Assembly: GCA_963680875.1 (NCBI GenBank)
Contig: OY804577.1
Coordinates: 105,163,906-105,227,905, forward strand
DNA length: 64,000 bases
Source: Bathymodiolus brooksi
Lineage: Eukaryota > Mollusca > Bivalvia > Mytilida > Modiolidae
Direction of reading: 5' to 3'
Part shown: one piece after another, positions 12,801-21,430 of the stretch
How positions within the stretch are numbered: the first letter of the stretch is position 1
How the letters are laid out: the number at the start of each line of letters is the position of its first letter
The notes under the pieces: generated by a model
The model's input: the letters and a program-made list of their open reading frames with translations, nothing else
What the model was told of the DNA's origin: nothing
Databases searched by the model: none
Made by a program: the position numbers and the translations under genes

Positions 12801-15800
12801 AGAAATTATGGATATGTACAGGTACTGGTAGTCCAATTATCATAAATAAAAAAAGGTTTGGAAGAGAGAAATACAATGCCATATAGATAATATATCTAAA
12901 GATCAATTTAGTACAGAATTATACCTTATCAATATGTTAGTCCTAATTAAACAAATTCAAAGCATATGCAATCTATACTTGTGGACAAATGTTTTACTAC
13001 AATAAATTCTATGAACTACTGTTTTTTAATTATATCTGCCATGCTTTTTTTGTTCATGCTAAGAATGCATAGCATTTACTATAGTATATATAATCTCATC
13101 ATGATCATCATCTGATTCATCATCTCATTGAAAATTAACTTGTTCTCACCATGATATAGCTGAAAAATTGCTGAGTTTGTGTTAAACAACAATCACTCAC
13201 TCACTTTACCGTCACGACCGACATAATATGAAATGTGACGATAATACTGTTACTAACGGTAGAGAAAATTTTGCATTTCGGATTTGATTTTGTGTATTAC
13301 AGAAAAATCTTCTAAAGGTGAAATATGTGCATTGCTACAGAGCTCCAGATAAGCTGCGTATTTGCGTTTTTTACGCAATGAAAACGAGTAAAAACGCATG
13401 TAATATCAGATCAGAGTGTACACATTACGCATACATATTGCTGTGTAAGCAAACTTTCCAAATTTGGAGCGTACTTGTACAGTCGTGTACATAACAATAC
13501 ATTTTTGTCTTTGAGAAATTCCCCGTAATTACTTCCCTTTATACTTTTCGAAGGAGAGAGCGCATACATCCGAGGGGTACAGAATGCTTGCCTTTCTAAG
13601 CATCGATGTCAAAAGAGATCTGATTGGATGTTTAGGATAAACCATCCAATCGCGGTCAATATTACAAATAAATGCGGTTTAGTTAAGAACTAAAACGAAA
13701 GTGAATTTGGGAACACGTTGTTCGTTGAAAATGAGCAAGAACATGAATAAGCGCACTACGAAAAATTCTATACTTAAGTTCCTGACAGTTTCATCTGTGT
13801 CTAGTGACAGTATAGTTAAAGGAATCATTGATGACATTATCAACACGGCTGTGAAAACTGCCGAAGTCGACGAGCAAAAAACAAAATATTTATAACATTT
13901 TATTAATAAACATGACACAATTGTGTCAAATTAAACAGAGATATACATTTCACTTGCATCCTGCATTTATTGAATAACACTTGTGTCAAACATAATTTTA
14001 AAAGTGTACATGTAAGCAATCTTTTCTGAAGTAGAGAGTACAACAGTGCAAAGGAAATATGCAAATACGCATCATTTTCAAAAGTAGAGGGTAATTACCC
14101 TTTGGACTTGAAAATTATCTGGAGCTCTGTTACTATCGGGAACAAAGTTTTATTTTTACATGACATTTAAATTGTTGTAACAAGTAAATTTTAGTTTAAT
14201 AGATGCCAGATGGCAATTAGGTAAGAAAGTAAATAATTACTGATATAAAATATGACTTACTACTGGATCTGTCGGACTTGACATTTCAATCACAACTCTC
14301 TCTGTTGGTTGCTGCAGATTTCCACAATCTTGTCTGATACCTTGTAAAGCATCTTCAAATTTTGCCTGAGTCACAAATTTTCCAAAATCATCAGCGGATG
14401 GCAAGGTTTTGTACTTATCATTCATTTCATTCTAAAACAACCAAACTAAAATGTATGTTTGCATTTCAAAGAGAATGAAAAAGTAATACTTCTCAATGAA
14501 ATAAGAGTTCTGTCCCAGAAACGATAAATTGTGCTTTACAAGCTTTGAGATCGATATTAATATTTCGTCATACAATAAATCATATAATTAGAACTTTTGA
14601 CATTGGAACTTAAATTTTGCTATACAAGTTTTAACAAATAACGATTTCTTTCACTAGGTTAGCATGTACAAAATGTTTTTTCTTGACTCATAGTCATTTA
14701 TTTCCTTAGATATTCAATGTATATTCTATGAAAAAAATGTTTTCAAAACAATTTATTAAAAAATATGATATAAAATATTATTTTGTGTTTGATATCAAAT
14801 TGTTAAAAAATGTAATTTTATTTTATTTTTTCAAATATGAAGATGAAACCTTTTCATTTAAATTACAATATAATTTTAGAATTTATTATAGGTTTAACTG
14901 TAAAAGAATTATGTATTAATTATGACTTTATAGAATTGATTATAAAAACAAATTTTAAGTCTAAAACAACAATCTCTATAAATTATAAATTGTCTGATCA
15001 TGAGACAACATTCAAGATTATATTTATGGTACCTTTTCACATAAATTTATGCAAGTCTAATCGCTCCACTGCAAAACTGCCCCCGACATTTATCAAAAAA
15101 TTTATTTGGGTGCCAATGTAAGAGTAGAGCATGTCCCAGATGAGATTCAATCCTGGCACCTCTCGCATTGTAAGCTATCGCTCTACCAACTGAGCTCAAA
15201 GTAAAACCTAAAGGAGATCTCCACTAACAGTTAATAGCAGAAGATGGTCATGAACCTACTACAGTCCCTATAACCTTAGGTAGGAAGGCGTTCCCATTAC
15301 ACAATAAATAAGACTCAACCCAATCAATCTATAAATGTGTGGGAATGAACTGAGGATTAACCATACCTTAGTAATTTCCTTTTCATGGGCGTCTACTCGA
15401 TTCACGAGTTGCATGTTTAACCACATTTCTCCATTGGGTTTTTCCTCGTATTTAGTTCTTGACTTTTTGAAATGATGCTTGTTAGATGGAATTGTTGTAA
15501 TTCTTTTTAGTTCCTCTTGTATTTTGGTAACTTTTACCTCTAGGAGTTGAGAGGGTGTTCTCTTTCCAGTACTTTGACTTGGTGCAGGTATGGTGGAAGA
15601 GGGTCTCTCGCTGTGAGCATCTTCACCCTGACCACTGTCAACATCACTTAAAACTGATAATTCTCTAGCTTTGGAAGCTGATAACAAATCCCTATCGAAA
15701 TCATTTATATCCGCTTGAACATCTACAATGTTTAACTGGCTCAGTATGGCATGCAACAAGGTGTGCAAAACATTGCAATTTACTGCACCTACTTCTGGCG

Positions 15801-15885
15801 TTCCTACGGCTAGATCAACCATTTGAGAAAGATTAATCTTAGTTGCTAACATTTTGATTGTTTTTGTTTGGCTGACACTTGACAA
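779..15885 (-). CDS. QRICH2/C16orf96-like (DUF4795-type) multi-exon gene, whole visible span; 3' end not found
   Basis: Exons were joined by hand from GT-AG sites and phase. In gene order: 15885-15367, 14431-14261, 12421-12023, 10703-10653, 10014-9952, 9538-9455, 8886-8720, 8046-7942, (optional 7410-7377 + 7114-7107), 6598-6443, 4627-4529, 3237-3187, 2360-2262, 829-779. The first six are all phase 0-0; those from 8046 onward are phase 2-2. The product has a conserved-looking N-terminus ([12 protein letters not shown]), a long charged helical/coiled-coil middle, a short '[10 protein letters not shown]' segment, and a C-terminal [10 protein letters not shown] motif. These recall the QRICH2 and C16orf96 proteins; QRICH2 is a sperm-flagellum protein. 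Family assignment is from memory of motifs, with no search run. No stop codon follows the last exon seen, so the gene probably continues beyond position 1. The true order may also be altered by the tandem duplication. Confidence 0.72.
1051..1287 (+). mobile_element. tRNA-derived SINE, family A
   Basis: The tRNA-like head contains ggctcaatgagcc and the B-box-like gtgggttcgcaccc. A body with gcagccgcaagtgataaagt follows, then the shared 3' domain (catgatatagctgaaatattgctgaa) and a short aatcaatcaat tail. It lies in an intron of the QRICH2-like gene, sense strand opposite to the gene. Confidence 0.85.
1500..2261. repeat. 70-bp minisatellite abutting a 5' splice site, copy 1 (about 11 units)
   Basis: Each unit reads tttcaagtgatttcttacc...agctttgtca...ctataaacatctgac. 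On the minus strand every unit carries ...cat(g/c)TAAG|GTAAGAAATCAC, and the first unit is exon 2360-2262's own 3' end and donor. So the array begins at a functional splice donor and repeats it about 11 times. Confidence 0.9.
2262..2360 (-). CDS. QRICH2-like exon with CGGQH motif (33 codons), copy 1
   Basis: Acceptor cctatcttttgtag and donor AAG|GTAAGA give a 99-nt phase-2/2 exon: [15 protein letters not shown] then [17 protein letters not shown]. Joined to exon 829-779 it reads ...[13 protein letters not shown] without a break. Compared with the copy at 4627-4529 it has T for A, S for N and H for R; all three base differences are non-synonymous. Confidence 0.7.
3187..3237 (-). CDS. QRICH2-like exon (17 codons), copy 2
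   Basis: Identical to 829-779, with the same acceptor and the GTAAGT donor. Phase 2 in and out, so it can be spliced with either copy of the 99-nt exon without a frame change. Confidence 0.68.
3459..3695 (+). mobile_element. tRNA-derived SINE, family A (duplicated copy)
   Basis: Same SINE as at 1051-1287, carried along by the 2.4-kb duplication and not an independent insertion. Confidence 0.85.
3908..4528. repeat. 70-bp minisatellite abutting a 5' splice site, copy 2 (about 9 units)
   Basis: Same repeat as 1500-2261, starting at the donor of exon 4627-4529. It diverges from copy 1 after about 4258, including a unit with ttctataagatgatctgacc that is absent from copy 1. Confidence 0.9.
4529..4627 (-). 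CDS. QRICH2-like exon with CGGQH motif (33 codons), copy 2
   Basis: 99-nt phase-2/2 exon with the same splice sites as 2360-2262. It reads [15 protein letters not shown] then [17 protein letters not shown]. The upstream exon 6598-6443 ends in phase 2 and joins cleanly. In gene order it precedes exon 3237-3187, giving a 50-codon module that the duplication repeats. Confidence 0.7.
4730..5254. mobile_element. MITE-like element with 13-bp terminal inverted repeats
   Basis: The left end aagtctcccaaac (4730-4742) is the exact reverse complement of gtttgggagactt (5242-5254). The right end is preceded by aagtctccaaac, so it also folds into a terminal hairpin. The interior has no long ORF and includes a phrase (tttcatgaaattctgtcc...gtttctgag) of a kind common in marine invertebrate repeats. 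No clear target-site duplication; 29 bases of unexplained sequence (4701-4729) lie between the host unit and the left end. Confidence 0.75.
5559..5665. repeat. Palindromic element, arms about 42-48 bp
   Basis: Left arm 5559-5606 (acaattatagtcttttgt...gtttttatggacctta) pairs with right arm 5624-5665, with a 6-base gap and a few mismatches, around a 17-base loop. In unit copies 1 and 2 only the inner 16-bp stem is kept and the outer right arm is replaced by other sequence. Confidence 0.85.
5666..6442. other. Intron sequence, nothing recognised
   Basis: AT-rich intronic DNA between exons 6598-6443 and 4627-4529. Short ORFs here lack splice or start support. Confidence 0.6.
6443..6598 (-). CDS. 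QRICH2-like exon (52 codons)
   Basis: A very good polypyrimidine acceptor (cttttcttcattttccag) and a perfect donor (AATAC|GTAAGT) bound 156 nt. Only the frame needing one completing base is open: [12 protein letters not shown], then [17 protein letters not shown], ending QKQRNASN. It is polar, with no membrane segment. Phase 2 in means it can follow 8046-7942 directly, or the optional exon pair 7410-7377 + 7114-7107. Its donor phase matches exon 4627-4529. Confidence 0.68.
7107..7114 (-). CDS. Candidate 8-nt microexon (weak)
   Basis: ttgttag|CATCTTAG|gtaaaa on the minus strand. Its length (2 mod 3) is exactly what is needed to join phase-0 exon 7410-7377 to phase-2 exon 6598-6443, giving PGSR-HLS-DTST. 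It rests on phase arithmetic only and may be chance. Confidence 0.25.
7377..7410 (-). CDS. Candidate short exon of the QRICH2-like gene
   Basis: Acceptor tttttctcctgtatcag and donor CGG|GTATTT bound 34 nt. Taken from the phase-2 donor of 8046-7942 it reads [12 protein letters not shown], which looks coding. It leaves phase 0, so it needs the microexon at 7114-7107 or must be skipped. Possibly a cassette exon. Confidence 0.4.
7558..7796 (+). mobile_element. tRNA-derived SINE, family B
   Basis: Head gggctgtcgtggccatgatc with gtagttggatttacaactac, B-box-like gtgagttcaaatcctgc, then acaacattatgtgataaag and the shared 3' domain (cacaatataactgaaat). Intronic. Confidence 0.85.
7942..8046 (-). CDS. 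QRICH2-like exon (35 codons) with YVSC segment
   Basis: Acceptor gtttatttttag and donor AAGAG|GTATGA bound 105 nt, phase 2 in and out. It reads [18 protein letters not shown] then [16 protein letters not shown]. The position and proline/cysteine character resemble the short conserved segment that follows the coiled coil in QRICH2/C16orf96 proteins, though that comparison is from memory. Confidence 0.8.
8720..8886 (-). CDS. QRICH2-like exon (55 codons + 2 nt)
   Basis: Acceptor atttttcag and donor AAGAG|GTAAAT bound 167 nt. Phase 0 in gives [20 protein letters not shown], then [14 protein letters not shown] and ending [12 protein letters not shown]. It is acidic and helical. The phase changes from 0 to 2 here, and every later firm exon keeps phase 2. 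Confidence 0.82.
9182..9380 (+). mobile_element. SINE family B, 5'-truncated
   Basis: Starts within the tRNA-like part (tatcaccactgatgttgtg) and keeps the body and the shared 3' domain (cgccatgatataactgaaatattgttgaa). Confidence 0.8.
9455..9538 (-). CDS. QRICH2-like exon (28 codons)
   Basis: 84 nt, phase 0-0, acceptor ctttgtttag, donor AAC|GTAAGT. Reads [20 protein letters not shown] then ILNKMVVN; helical. Confidence 0.8.
9952..10014 (-). CDS. QRICH2-like exon (21 codons)
   Basis: 63 nt, phase 0-0, acceptor attattttacag, donor CGG|GTAAGT. Reads [20 protein letters not shown] plus R. Confidence 0.8.
10224..10582 (+). mobile_element. tRNA-derived SINE, family C
   Basis: Head very close to a tRNA: A-box ggtggtgtaatggttagcg and B-box gggttcgagcccc. 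A body unlike families A and B follows (ctaagcacgtagcagtaagg), then the shared 3' domain (catgatatagctgaaaaattgctgag...ggcgttaaacaac). Intronic. It is not a functional tRNA gene, since the arm downstream of the B-box does not close an acceptor stem. Confidence 0.85.
10653..10703 (-). CDS. QRICH2-like exon (17 codons)
   Basis: 51 nt, phase 0-0, acceptor gattttttag, donor AAG|GTTTGT (weaker than its neighbours). Reads [17 protein letters not shown]. Confidence 0.75.
10704..12022. other. Long AT-rich intron, nothing recognised
   Basis: No ORF, repeat or SINE stands out. Poly-A/T tracts only. Confidence 0.6.
12023..12421 (-). CDS. QRICH2-like exon (133 codons), coiled coil
   Basis: 399 nt, phase 0-0, acceptor ctttccttactag, donor ACG|GTTAGT. 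It begins [17 protein letters not shown] and continues with heptad-like helices ([40 protein letters not shown]). Ends KSADFYDT. The largest internal exon and the core of the predicted coiled coil. Confidence 0.85.
13125..13210 (+). mobile_element. SINE family C, 3' fragment
   Basis: Matches the last 80 or so bases of the SINE at 10224-10582 (ctcattgaaaattaacttgt...gctgaaaaattgctgag). Confidence 0.75.
13731..13895 (+). CDS. Small ORF (54 aa), unknown, inside the TIR element
   Basis: ATG at 13731 in context gaaaATGAgc; the same frame is open further upstream to 13701 without a better start. The product begins [18 protein letters not shown] and ends [12 protein letters not shown]: basic N-terminus, helical acidic C-terminus, no signal peptide. 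The stop at 13893 is followed 10 bases later by AATAAA. Not recognised. It could be a captured transcript end, the last exon of a gene on the plus strand, or a chance ORF. The ORF plus poly-A signal between inverted repeats is the reason to list it. Confidence 0.35.
   Translation: MSKNMNKRTTKNSILKFLTVSSVSSDSIVKGIIDDIINTAVKTAEVDEQKTKYL
13905..13910 (+). promoter_or_regulatory. Polyadenylation signal AATAAA after the small ORF
   Basis: AATAAA in attaataaacatgac, 10 bases after the stop codon. Confidence 0.4.
14261..14431 (-). CDS. QRICH2-like exon 2 (57 codons)
   Basis: 171 nt, phase 0-0, acceptor ggttgttttag, donor GTA|GTAAGT. Reads [20 protein letters not shown] and continues [17 protein letters not shown], ending SPTDPV. 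Confidence 0.83.
14432..15060. other. Very AT-rich intron
   Basis: Runs of A and T with chance ORFs on the plus strand (14728-15121); no coding signal. Confidence 0.6.
15060..15205 (-). mobile_element. tRNA-like SINE or tRNA pseudogene, family D
   Basis: On the minus strand gagctcagttggtagagc is a perfect D-arm/A-box and ggattgaatctc is a degenerate B-box. The anticodon and T stems do not pair well, so a working tRNA is unlikely. Downstream cacccaaataaattttttg may be SINE body. Confidence 0.55.
15367..15885 (-). CDS. QRICH2-like exon 1, start codon (173 codons)
   Basis: ATG at 15885 ([11 protein letters not shown]) with a second in-frame ATG at 15852 ([17 protein letters not shown]). The second gives the N-terminus most like QRICH2/C16orf96 as I recall it, so either could be used. 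The conserved-looking block runs to about residue 60 ([20 protein letters not shown]). A Ser/Pro-rich linker (about 75-110) follows, then a basic helical stretch ending [10 protein letters not shown]. Donor AAG|GTATGG, phase 0. Confidence 0.85.
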
Positions 15886-16540
15886 AAATTACATATGTAA
15901 CCGCTATTGTCAATATTAAGGCTCCACAATTTATTCGTGTAGCAATCGGCAATATAAAAAATTACCTACGCAGAACTTCCGGTTTTAATCACAAATAAAA
16001 ATAACCATTGTTTTACGAAGTGGGATGAATATGAGATAAGGGATTAAAAATGATAAAATGAAAATAATCCTATCTACTACATGTCAGTTTAAAAACTTTA
16101 AAAAAAACTTTAAAAAACCACGGAGTCTAATTTAGGAACTACATTTTGTATTAAAAAACGCGGATGTTTTCAAGATGTTATCGTTACAGGCAACAGTAGC
16201 TATAGTATCCCACGTGATATTTTGCTAAGAATAGAGGTAATCATTGGGAATCCCTAATCTGTAGATTGATTTGAATATTGGGGAAAAGAAGTGTGGTGAA
16301 GCCGATATTTTTTTTTAACACACAACCCGAGAACGGCTAAAATATTGAAACTGATTATTGAGGAGCGGAGAATAATATCTACTTGATAATAAAAAATGTA
16401 TTTTTATAAAATAGCTAAACGTTAACCCGGCGGTTTCGTATATCACGGGTCCATGCAGGTTTATTTTTGGACAAGAAATTTCAAATTTGAAATCGTATTG
16501 CAGAATTACCATTTCACTTATTATTAAGAAAATGAATAGT
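15886..16540. other. Region upstream of the QRICH2-like gene
   Basis: Presumably contains its 5' UTR/promoter, but I see no TATA box or other motif I would defend. A small ORF at 16315-16512 (minus) has no support. Confidence 0.4.
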
Positions 16541-16544
16541 TAGG

Positions 16545-16800
16545 GTTAGGGTAAATAACACCATTTTCAACAATATTTCGGTTATATCGTGGCGGTCAGT
16601 TTTATTGTGAAGGAAACCGGAGTACCAGGAGAAAACCACCGACCGGCTGTCGCAAGTAACTGACAAACTTTATCACATAATGTTGTACACCTCGTCCGGA
16701 TCGAGATTCGAACTCACAACGTTAGTGGTGATAGGCACTGATTGCATAGGTAGTTATAAATCCAACTACCATACGATCACGACCACGACGGACTCTAAAT
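16545..16800 (-). mobile_element. SINE family B
   Basis: Reverse complement of the family-B consensus: caatatttcggttatatcgtgg (3' domain), cataatgttgtacacctcg, cgaactcacaacgttagtgg, ccaactaccatacgatcacg (head). Confidence 0.88.
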
Positions 16801-16849
16801 ACAAAGTGACATTGCAACATAGAGCCGATAACAATATTATTATTATAGA

Positions 16850-17400
16850 GACTAAAGTTTTACAGATGTGGAGGAGGAGGTATTTCGGGAGAATTAGGTG
16901 GTAGTGGCGGTTGAGAATTACTCTAATGATCCCCCCACTGATTATTATTGTATTGTCCCTGGGCTTGGGTTCCATAGCCATTATGTGTGTATAGTTCTTC
17001 ATCGTTAACCTTCGTGTTTAGGAAGACGCAAATTGTAATGCCGTCCACCTCCATCTTGTGTTTGGGAGGCATAATATCCACCAGATTGGTTAATATAACC
17101 ACCGGATTTAAATGTGCCACTCATATTACCAAATCCTTTTGTTCCAACACTTGTATATCCGAATCCTTTTCGGTTCCATCACTTGTGTTTCCGAATTCAT
17201 TTTGGCCCCGAAATCCACTATTATGACATGCTCCTCCCCCTCCGTGAACTTGCCACCCCATATCCTTAACGGCCTTCTCTGCCAACATATGACCCATTCC
17301 TGGCTGCTCTCTCCCAACCCCCACGATCACGGCCACCTTTGTCGTCTATATCACCACCACGCCAACATCTATTACATCTATATTACGACGTGTAATTAAA
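16850..17400 (-). pseudogene. Decayed Gly-rich (RGG-type) RNA-binding-protein-like sequence
   Basis: Minus-strand translation is Gly/Arg/Tyr-rich, but the theme jumps between frames: GGRDRGGWERAARNGSY, then MSGTFKSGGYINQSGGYYAS, then NGYGTQAQGQYNNNQWGDH followed by a stop. Frame changes and stops between the pieces suggest a retropseudogene of an RGG/low-complexity RNA-binding protein. The parent is not identified, and composition alone could mislead. Confidence 0.35.
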
Positions 17401-17528
17401 ATAGCTAGAGGCTCAACTGTGCGCTGAGCCTGTGTCGCTCACCTGTCGGACCAATCACAAACAAGAAGTGCTAATGGCGGCCATGTTTGTAAACGGAATG
17501 AAACGAAATGAGCAATCTTAATAGAGGA

Positions 17529-17790
17529 CCTGGGGGCCGTCGTGGCCGTGATCGTATGGTAGTTTAATTTACAATTTACCCATGCAATCAGTGCCTATCA
17601 CCACTGATGTTGTGAGTTCGAATCTCGATCAGGGCGAGGTGTACAATATTATGTGATAAAGTTGTCAGTTACTTGCGACAGATCTGTGGCTTTCTCCGGG
17701 TCCCCGGTTTCCTCCACCAATAAAAACTGACCGCCATGATATAACTGAAATATTGTTGAAAATGGCGTTAAGAACCATCAAACAAACAAC
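17529..17790 (+). mobile_element. SINE family B
   Basis: Head gggggccgtcgtggccgtga, B-box-like gttcgaatctcgatcagg, 3' domain cgccatgatataactgaaat...atggcgtt. One of the fuller copies. Confidence 0.88.
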
Positions 17791-18180
17791 AAACATAATA
17801 GAGGACCTACAATATAAGTTCCTACCAAGTTTCGGTTCATTTTGGCTAAGCGGTGATTTTTTTTAAATGAAGGCAAAAATCGGCCCTTACTGCACCTTGT
17901 CCTTCATTAAAATTACACTGTCTAAATTACTTTTCAAGCTGATAATTTAGTTTAATATTAGTTAGTCAGCAAGATATATCAGATAATTGGCTTTGTCTAA
18001 TCAAACATGTTGCATGTGCTTTCAAAGTAGTGTTTGGCAATGTAAATGGTTGTATATACATGTATATATTGATTGGTTTTATATATATTACCGTTGCAAA
18101 TTGTTTCATGATAATATTTTTTGCCATTTTTCCTATAAGCATTTCAGTCTATTGGAGTGTTTTTGAACACACACGCCACA
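17791..18180. other. Intergenic, nothing recognised
   Basis: AT-rich; a chance ORF at 18030-18326 overlaps the following inverted repeat. Confidence 0.5.
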
Positions 18181-18185
18181 TACAC

Positions 18186-18262
18186 GGTGTAGGATCAAAT
18201 CAATTCCTTTCGGTAAATATCGGCGTTATTCGATTACGTTCGGTTATTACAACGACTCCTTT
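18186..18262. repeat. Outer arm, left, of a large inverted repeat
   Basis: Matches the reverse complement of 22438-22517 (ggatcaaatcaattcctttc, ttattcgattac) with a few changes. Confidence 0.85.
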
Positions 18263-18376
18263 TGGAAATTATGGCACATCTGAAACGATGTTTGACCAAA
18301 AAGATGGAAAAAGACCAAGAACATAAGTAAAATCCTCCCAGTACTATCTTTTACGGAACAGTAGAATACTTAATTG

Positions 18377-19180
18377 AATCACAGGCACTCGACGTTCAGT
18401 GAATAAAATGTAGGGTCAATGTGGAAAAAAAATAGTGTCACTGTTATAATAAAGAGAAGGCTTCCAATGCATTTTTCGGCACAAATGTAAACAAATCGGT
18501 TTATTTTTTCGTATACGGTTTTCGCTTGACCTTTGCGGTATTTATGGATGGAGACCTACCTAATAGTTTCTCCGCCGCATCATTTATTAGAGAGCAGACG
18601 ATCATACTTCATTAAACCATACTTTTGTGACGTCCCCAGAAATATTCGACTTCCATTGTGGAGCGACCATGATATTGCAGGACCGCACAGAATAATTAAT
18701 AAAAGAAAACTAGATATAAAAAAAATTACGACCGCTTACTGGTCACAAAAAAATGTCAGAAGCTTACCAACTAAATAAAATGTATACCTTTTAGTTCAAT
18801 TGTCCAGTAATCGGTCGTAACTTTTTTTATATCTAGTTTTCTTTTATTAATATGCTATTTATTCTGTGCGGTCCTGCAATGTCATGGTCGCTCCACAATG
18901 GAAGTCGAATATTTCTGGGGACGTAACAAAAGTATGGTTTAATGAAGTATGATCGTCTGCTCTCTAATAAATGATGCGGCGGAGAAACTATTAGGTAGGT
19001 CTCCATCCATAAATACCGCAAAGGTCAAGCGAAAACCGTATACGAACAAATAAACCGATTTGTTTACATTTGTGCCGAAAAATGCATTGGAAGCCTTCTC
19101 TTTATTATATAACAGTGACACTATATTTTTTTCCACATTGACCCTACATTTTATTCATTGAACGTCGAGTGCCTGTGATT
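18377..19180. mobile_element. Foldback element, arms about 370 bp
   Basis: Left arm about 18377-18742 and right arm 18804-19180 are reverse complements at high identity, separated by a 61-base spacer. Both arms translate alike (MRYLWMETYLIVSPPHHL), a consequence of the inverted copy and not evidence of a gene. Inserted between the outer and inner left arms of the larger inverted repeat. Confidence 0.88.
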
Positions 19181-19921
19181 GAATCAACTTTTCACTGAAT
19201 TCCATAGTAATCCTACAGTTTGCTTTAAAATCATGAAAATTTTGAAGAGTGCCTTTGTTGTTGGAGCAAATATGTGAAAAAATAAGCCAATTGTAACTGA
19301 TTGGGTTACGTACATGTAAGTGTGTTATTCTTTCAATACAATACATGTTTCATCTACGATATGTGTACAGTTGTGTATGTTCAATGTTTTATAGGTAAAA
19401 TAGGCCTTAAAATCACTTTTTAAAGAAAAAATTGTCAACGCCTCCTTTTGGCTCATCGAAAATGATCAAGCATTTTGGCACCGATTCCTTTCAAACCAAA
19501 GAACTTGTACTAAATATTCAATAAAATGTTCTTTTTTTTTGCAGAAAGCCCAATAAAGAACGAAAAAGATCTACTCTTTTCGTAGCTGGTCAAATTGCGT
19601 GTGATTTCTCACTTTATTGAACGCAAATTCACCAACTACGATTTATACATGTCTTACTGTATTTGTCACGAAAGAAAGGAATACGTGTCATTCACTTGAA
19701 GGAAGCGTTATTCAATATTGCAACTAAAACTACGATTTTAGTTGAAAAAAATGTGATCACATGCAATATCGCAGTTACAAAGTATCAATAATGACCAGAC
19801 ATTTCGAACGGAAAAGTGTCTTCAGAAAAGGAATTCTCTTTCTACTTCAAATTTGTGTATTTCTATCGCCGGTTGGCCTGTTTCACACGATATTGTCACG
19901 TTGTTTCGTTTAATGATCACT
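19181..19921. other. Sequence between foldback and inner arm
   Basis: No recognised feature; absent from the right side of the inverted repeat. Confidence 0.5.
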
Positions 19922-20376
19922 GCGTCCAACGGAGCATTCGGGGTGATTGCTATGTGAAGCGTGGGGTGTCCGTTTCGAAGCGGTTGCTTTGCGAACATGG
20001 TAAGTTCATTTGCATTTGTAGTAATAAAGGGACCGAGTCTGATCAAAATTATTACTGCACGGAATCAAGACATTATCATGGTTTATGAAGCTGTGATTAA
20101 AGTAGATATATACGGTGTAGGTTTAGCAAACACTCGCGCCCAACTCTAATATCGGGTGCAAAATTAACAACATCACTCCTTTTAGGCCGATAACTTGCAA
20201 CCAAAAGCTTATGTTCAGAAAATTACTGATCCTAAACTTTCCAAATTATAAGACAAACCAAACTATACATGTTTTTCCACCAAAGACACCATAAACAAAG
20301 TGTCAGTCTCGAAAATTAGATGTAGAGTATGGGGTGTTAACTTCGTGTTCCTTATGGGGTGTAGGCTCTCGTTTTA
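19922..20376. repeat. Inner arm, left, of the large inverted repeat
   Basis: About 455 bp, reverse complement of 21814-22266. It begins gcgtccaacggagcattcgg and contains gcgaacatggtaagttca, an ATG|GTAAGT donor-like site after an open stretch (SVQRSIRGDCYVKRGVS). A captured exon is possible but unproven. Confidence 0.88.
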
Positions 20377-20639
20377 TGAACATATTTATAATCACCTCAA
20401 CTTGGGAAATTTAATAAGAACATAAGAGTTATGTTGTTTAGAAAAAGGCGGACACTCCACTTAACAGGTTTTGCATATATATGTTGTTTTATTGTAGACA
20501 AAACAAGATCACACAACACTAAAAACGTGTCACAATTTTTGTTTTGTTTTTCATCTGTAAATATTTTTAAGGTAAAACTTGTAGTTAGCTTTTGTTATCT
20601 TTCTGTGATTTCGGATAGTTGTGAACCTTGTTTAGGGTG

Positions 20640-20850
20640 GGTGGGGGTATTAATATCCCGTATCCCTAAAACAAAATAGGCAAATATCCCATATCCCTAA
20701 AATTGATTTTCGGTCAAAAGCCAAAAATATCCCTAAAAACACCCAAAATGACAATGCAATATCCCATATCCCAGTAATTCAGAGGACACATATCCCATAT
20801 CCCTAGAAATAAAATGGCAAATATCCCGTATCCCAATATACCCTATCCAA
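20640..20850. repeat. Degenerate short tandem repeat
   Basis: Irregular copies of atatcccatatccctaaaa at about 20-50-bp spacing. Confidence 0.75.
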
Positions 20851-20859
20851 GGCTCAGTT

Positions 20860-21430
20860 ATTGGTGGATACTCAACTTATTTTGTGACAAAAGATATCAA
20901 ATCACTTTCAAAATACAAGACGACGATATTTACAAGATGCTTAATTTTTTAATGGACAACATATTTGTCCAATGTGGTGGGCGTGTGCTTCAACACTTGA
21001 TCTGCATTAAAATAGGAACTGTGCGTCCTACTCACCGACTTGTTTCCTCACCTTTACAAGGCCGACTTAATAGATCTTGTCAAGATGAAAGAATGGCATT
21101 TGGCCGGGTCGTTTAATCTCACTTTCTGCTATATAGATGTTGTATTGTCACTGAACAATCCTCGATTCGGTGACTATCTCCATCGCATCTATCCCAAAAG
21201 AACTTGAATTAAAGGACACCACAGACCCTGTTAGGTCTACCTCGTATCTTGACCTACTATTCGAAATCACTTATTACTAAGCTCTATGACAAACATGATG
21301 ACGTTTTATTCCGTATTATCAATTTACCGTTGGTCTGTGGTAACTCTCCATCTGCTCCTGAATACATCACCTCAAACGTTCTACGGTCGTCATACTGAAT
21401 CTGTTGACAAATATGGTGTGTCCATCTCTA
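20860..21430 (+). pseudogene. Reverse-transcriptase fragment, decayed (Penelope-like or related retroelement)
   Basis: Pieces in more than one frame recall a reverse transcriptase found widely in mollusc genomes: IYKMLNFLMDNIFVQCGGRV (with FGGRV-type motif), then FNLTFCYIDVVLSLNNPRFG (the YIDD box is altered to YIDV), IYPKELELKDTTDP, TSYLDLLFEI, and ITKLYDKHDDVLFRIINLP. Stops and frameshifts break it throughout. Family assignment is from memory; non-functional. Confidence 0.6.

Larger units (their letters stand above)
13336..14131. mobile_element. Short TIR element carrying a small gene-like ORF
   Basis: Left end acagagctccagataa and right end ttatctggagctctgt are exact inverted repeats (16 bp). 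The interior has ttttttacgcaatgaaaacg near the left and gggtaattaccctttggac near the right. Target-site duplication unclear. Sits in the intron between exons 14431-14261 and 12421-12023. Confidence 0.6.

Noticed and set aside
16540..16556. Telomere-like gttagggttaggg
   Set aside because: Only two units; no array and no chromosome-end context.
18533..19021. A pair of similar 60-80-codon ORFs on opposite strands
   Set aside because: They are the two arms of the foldback element, so similarity is structural.
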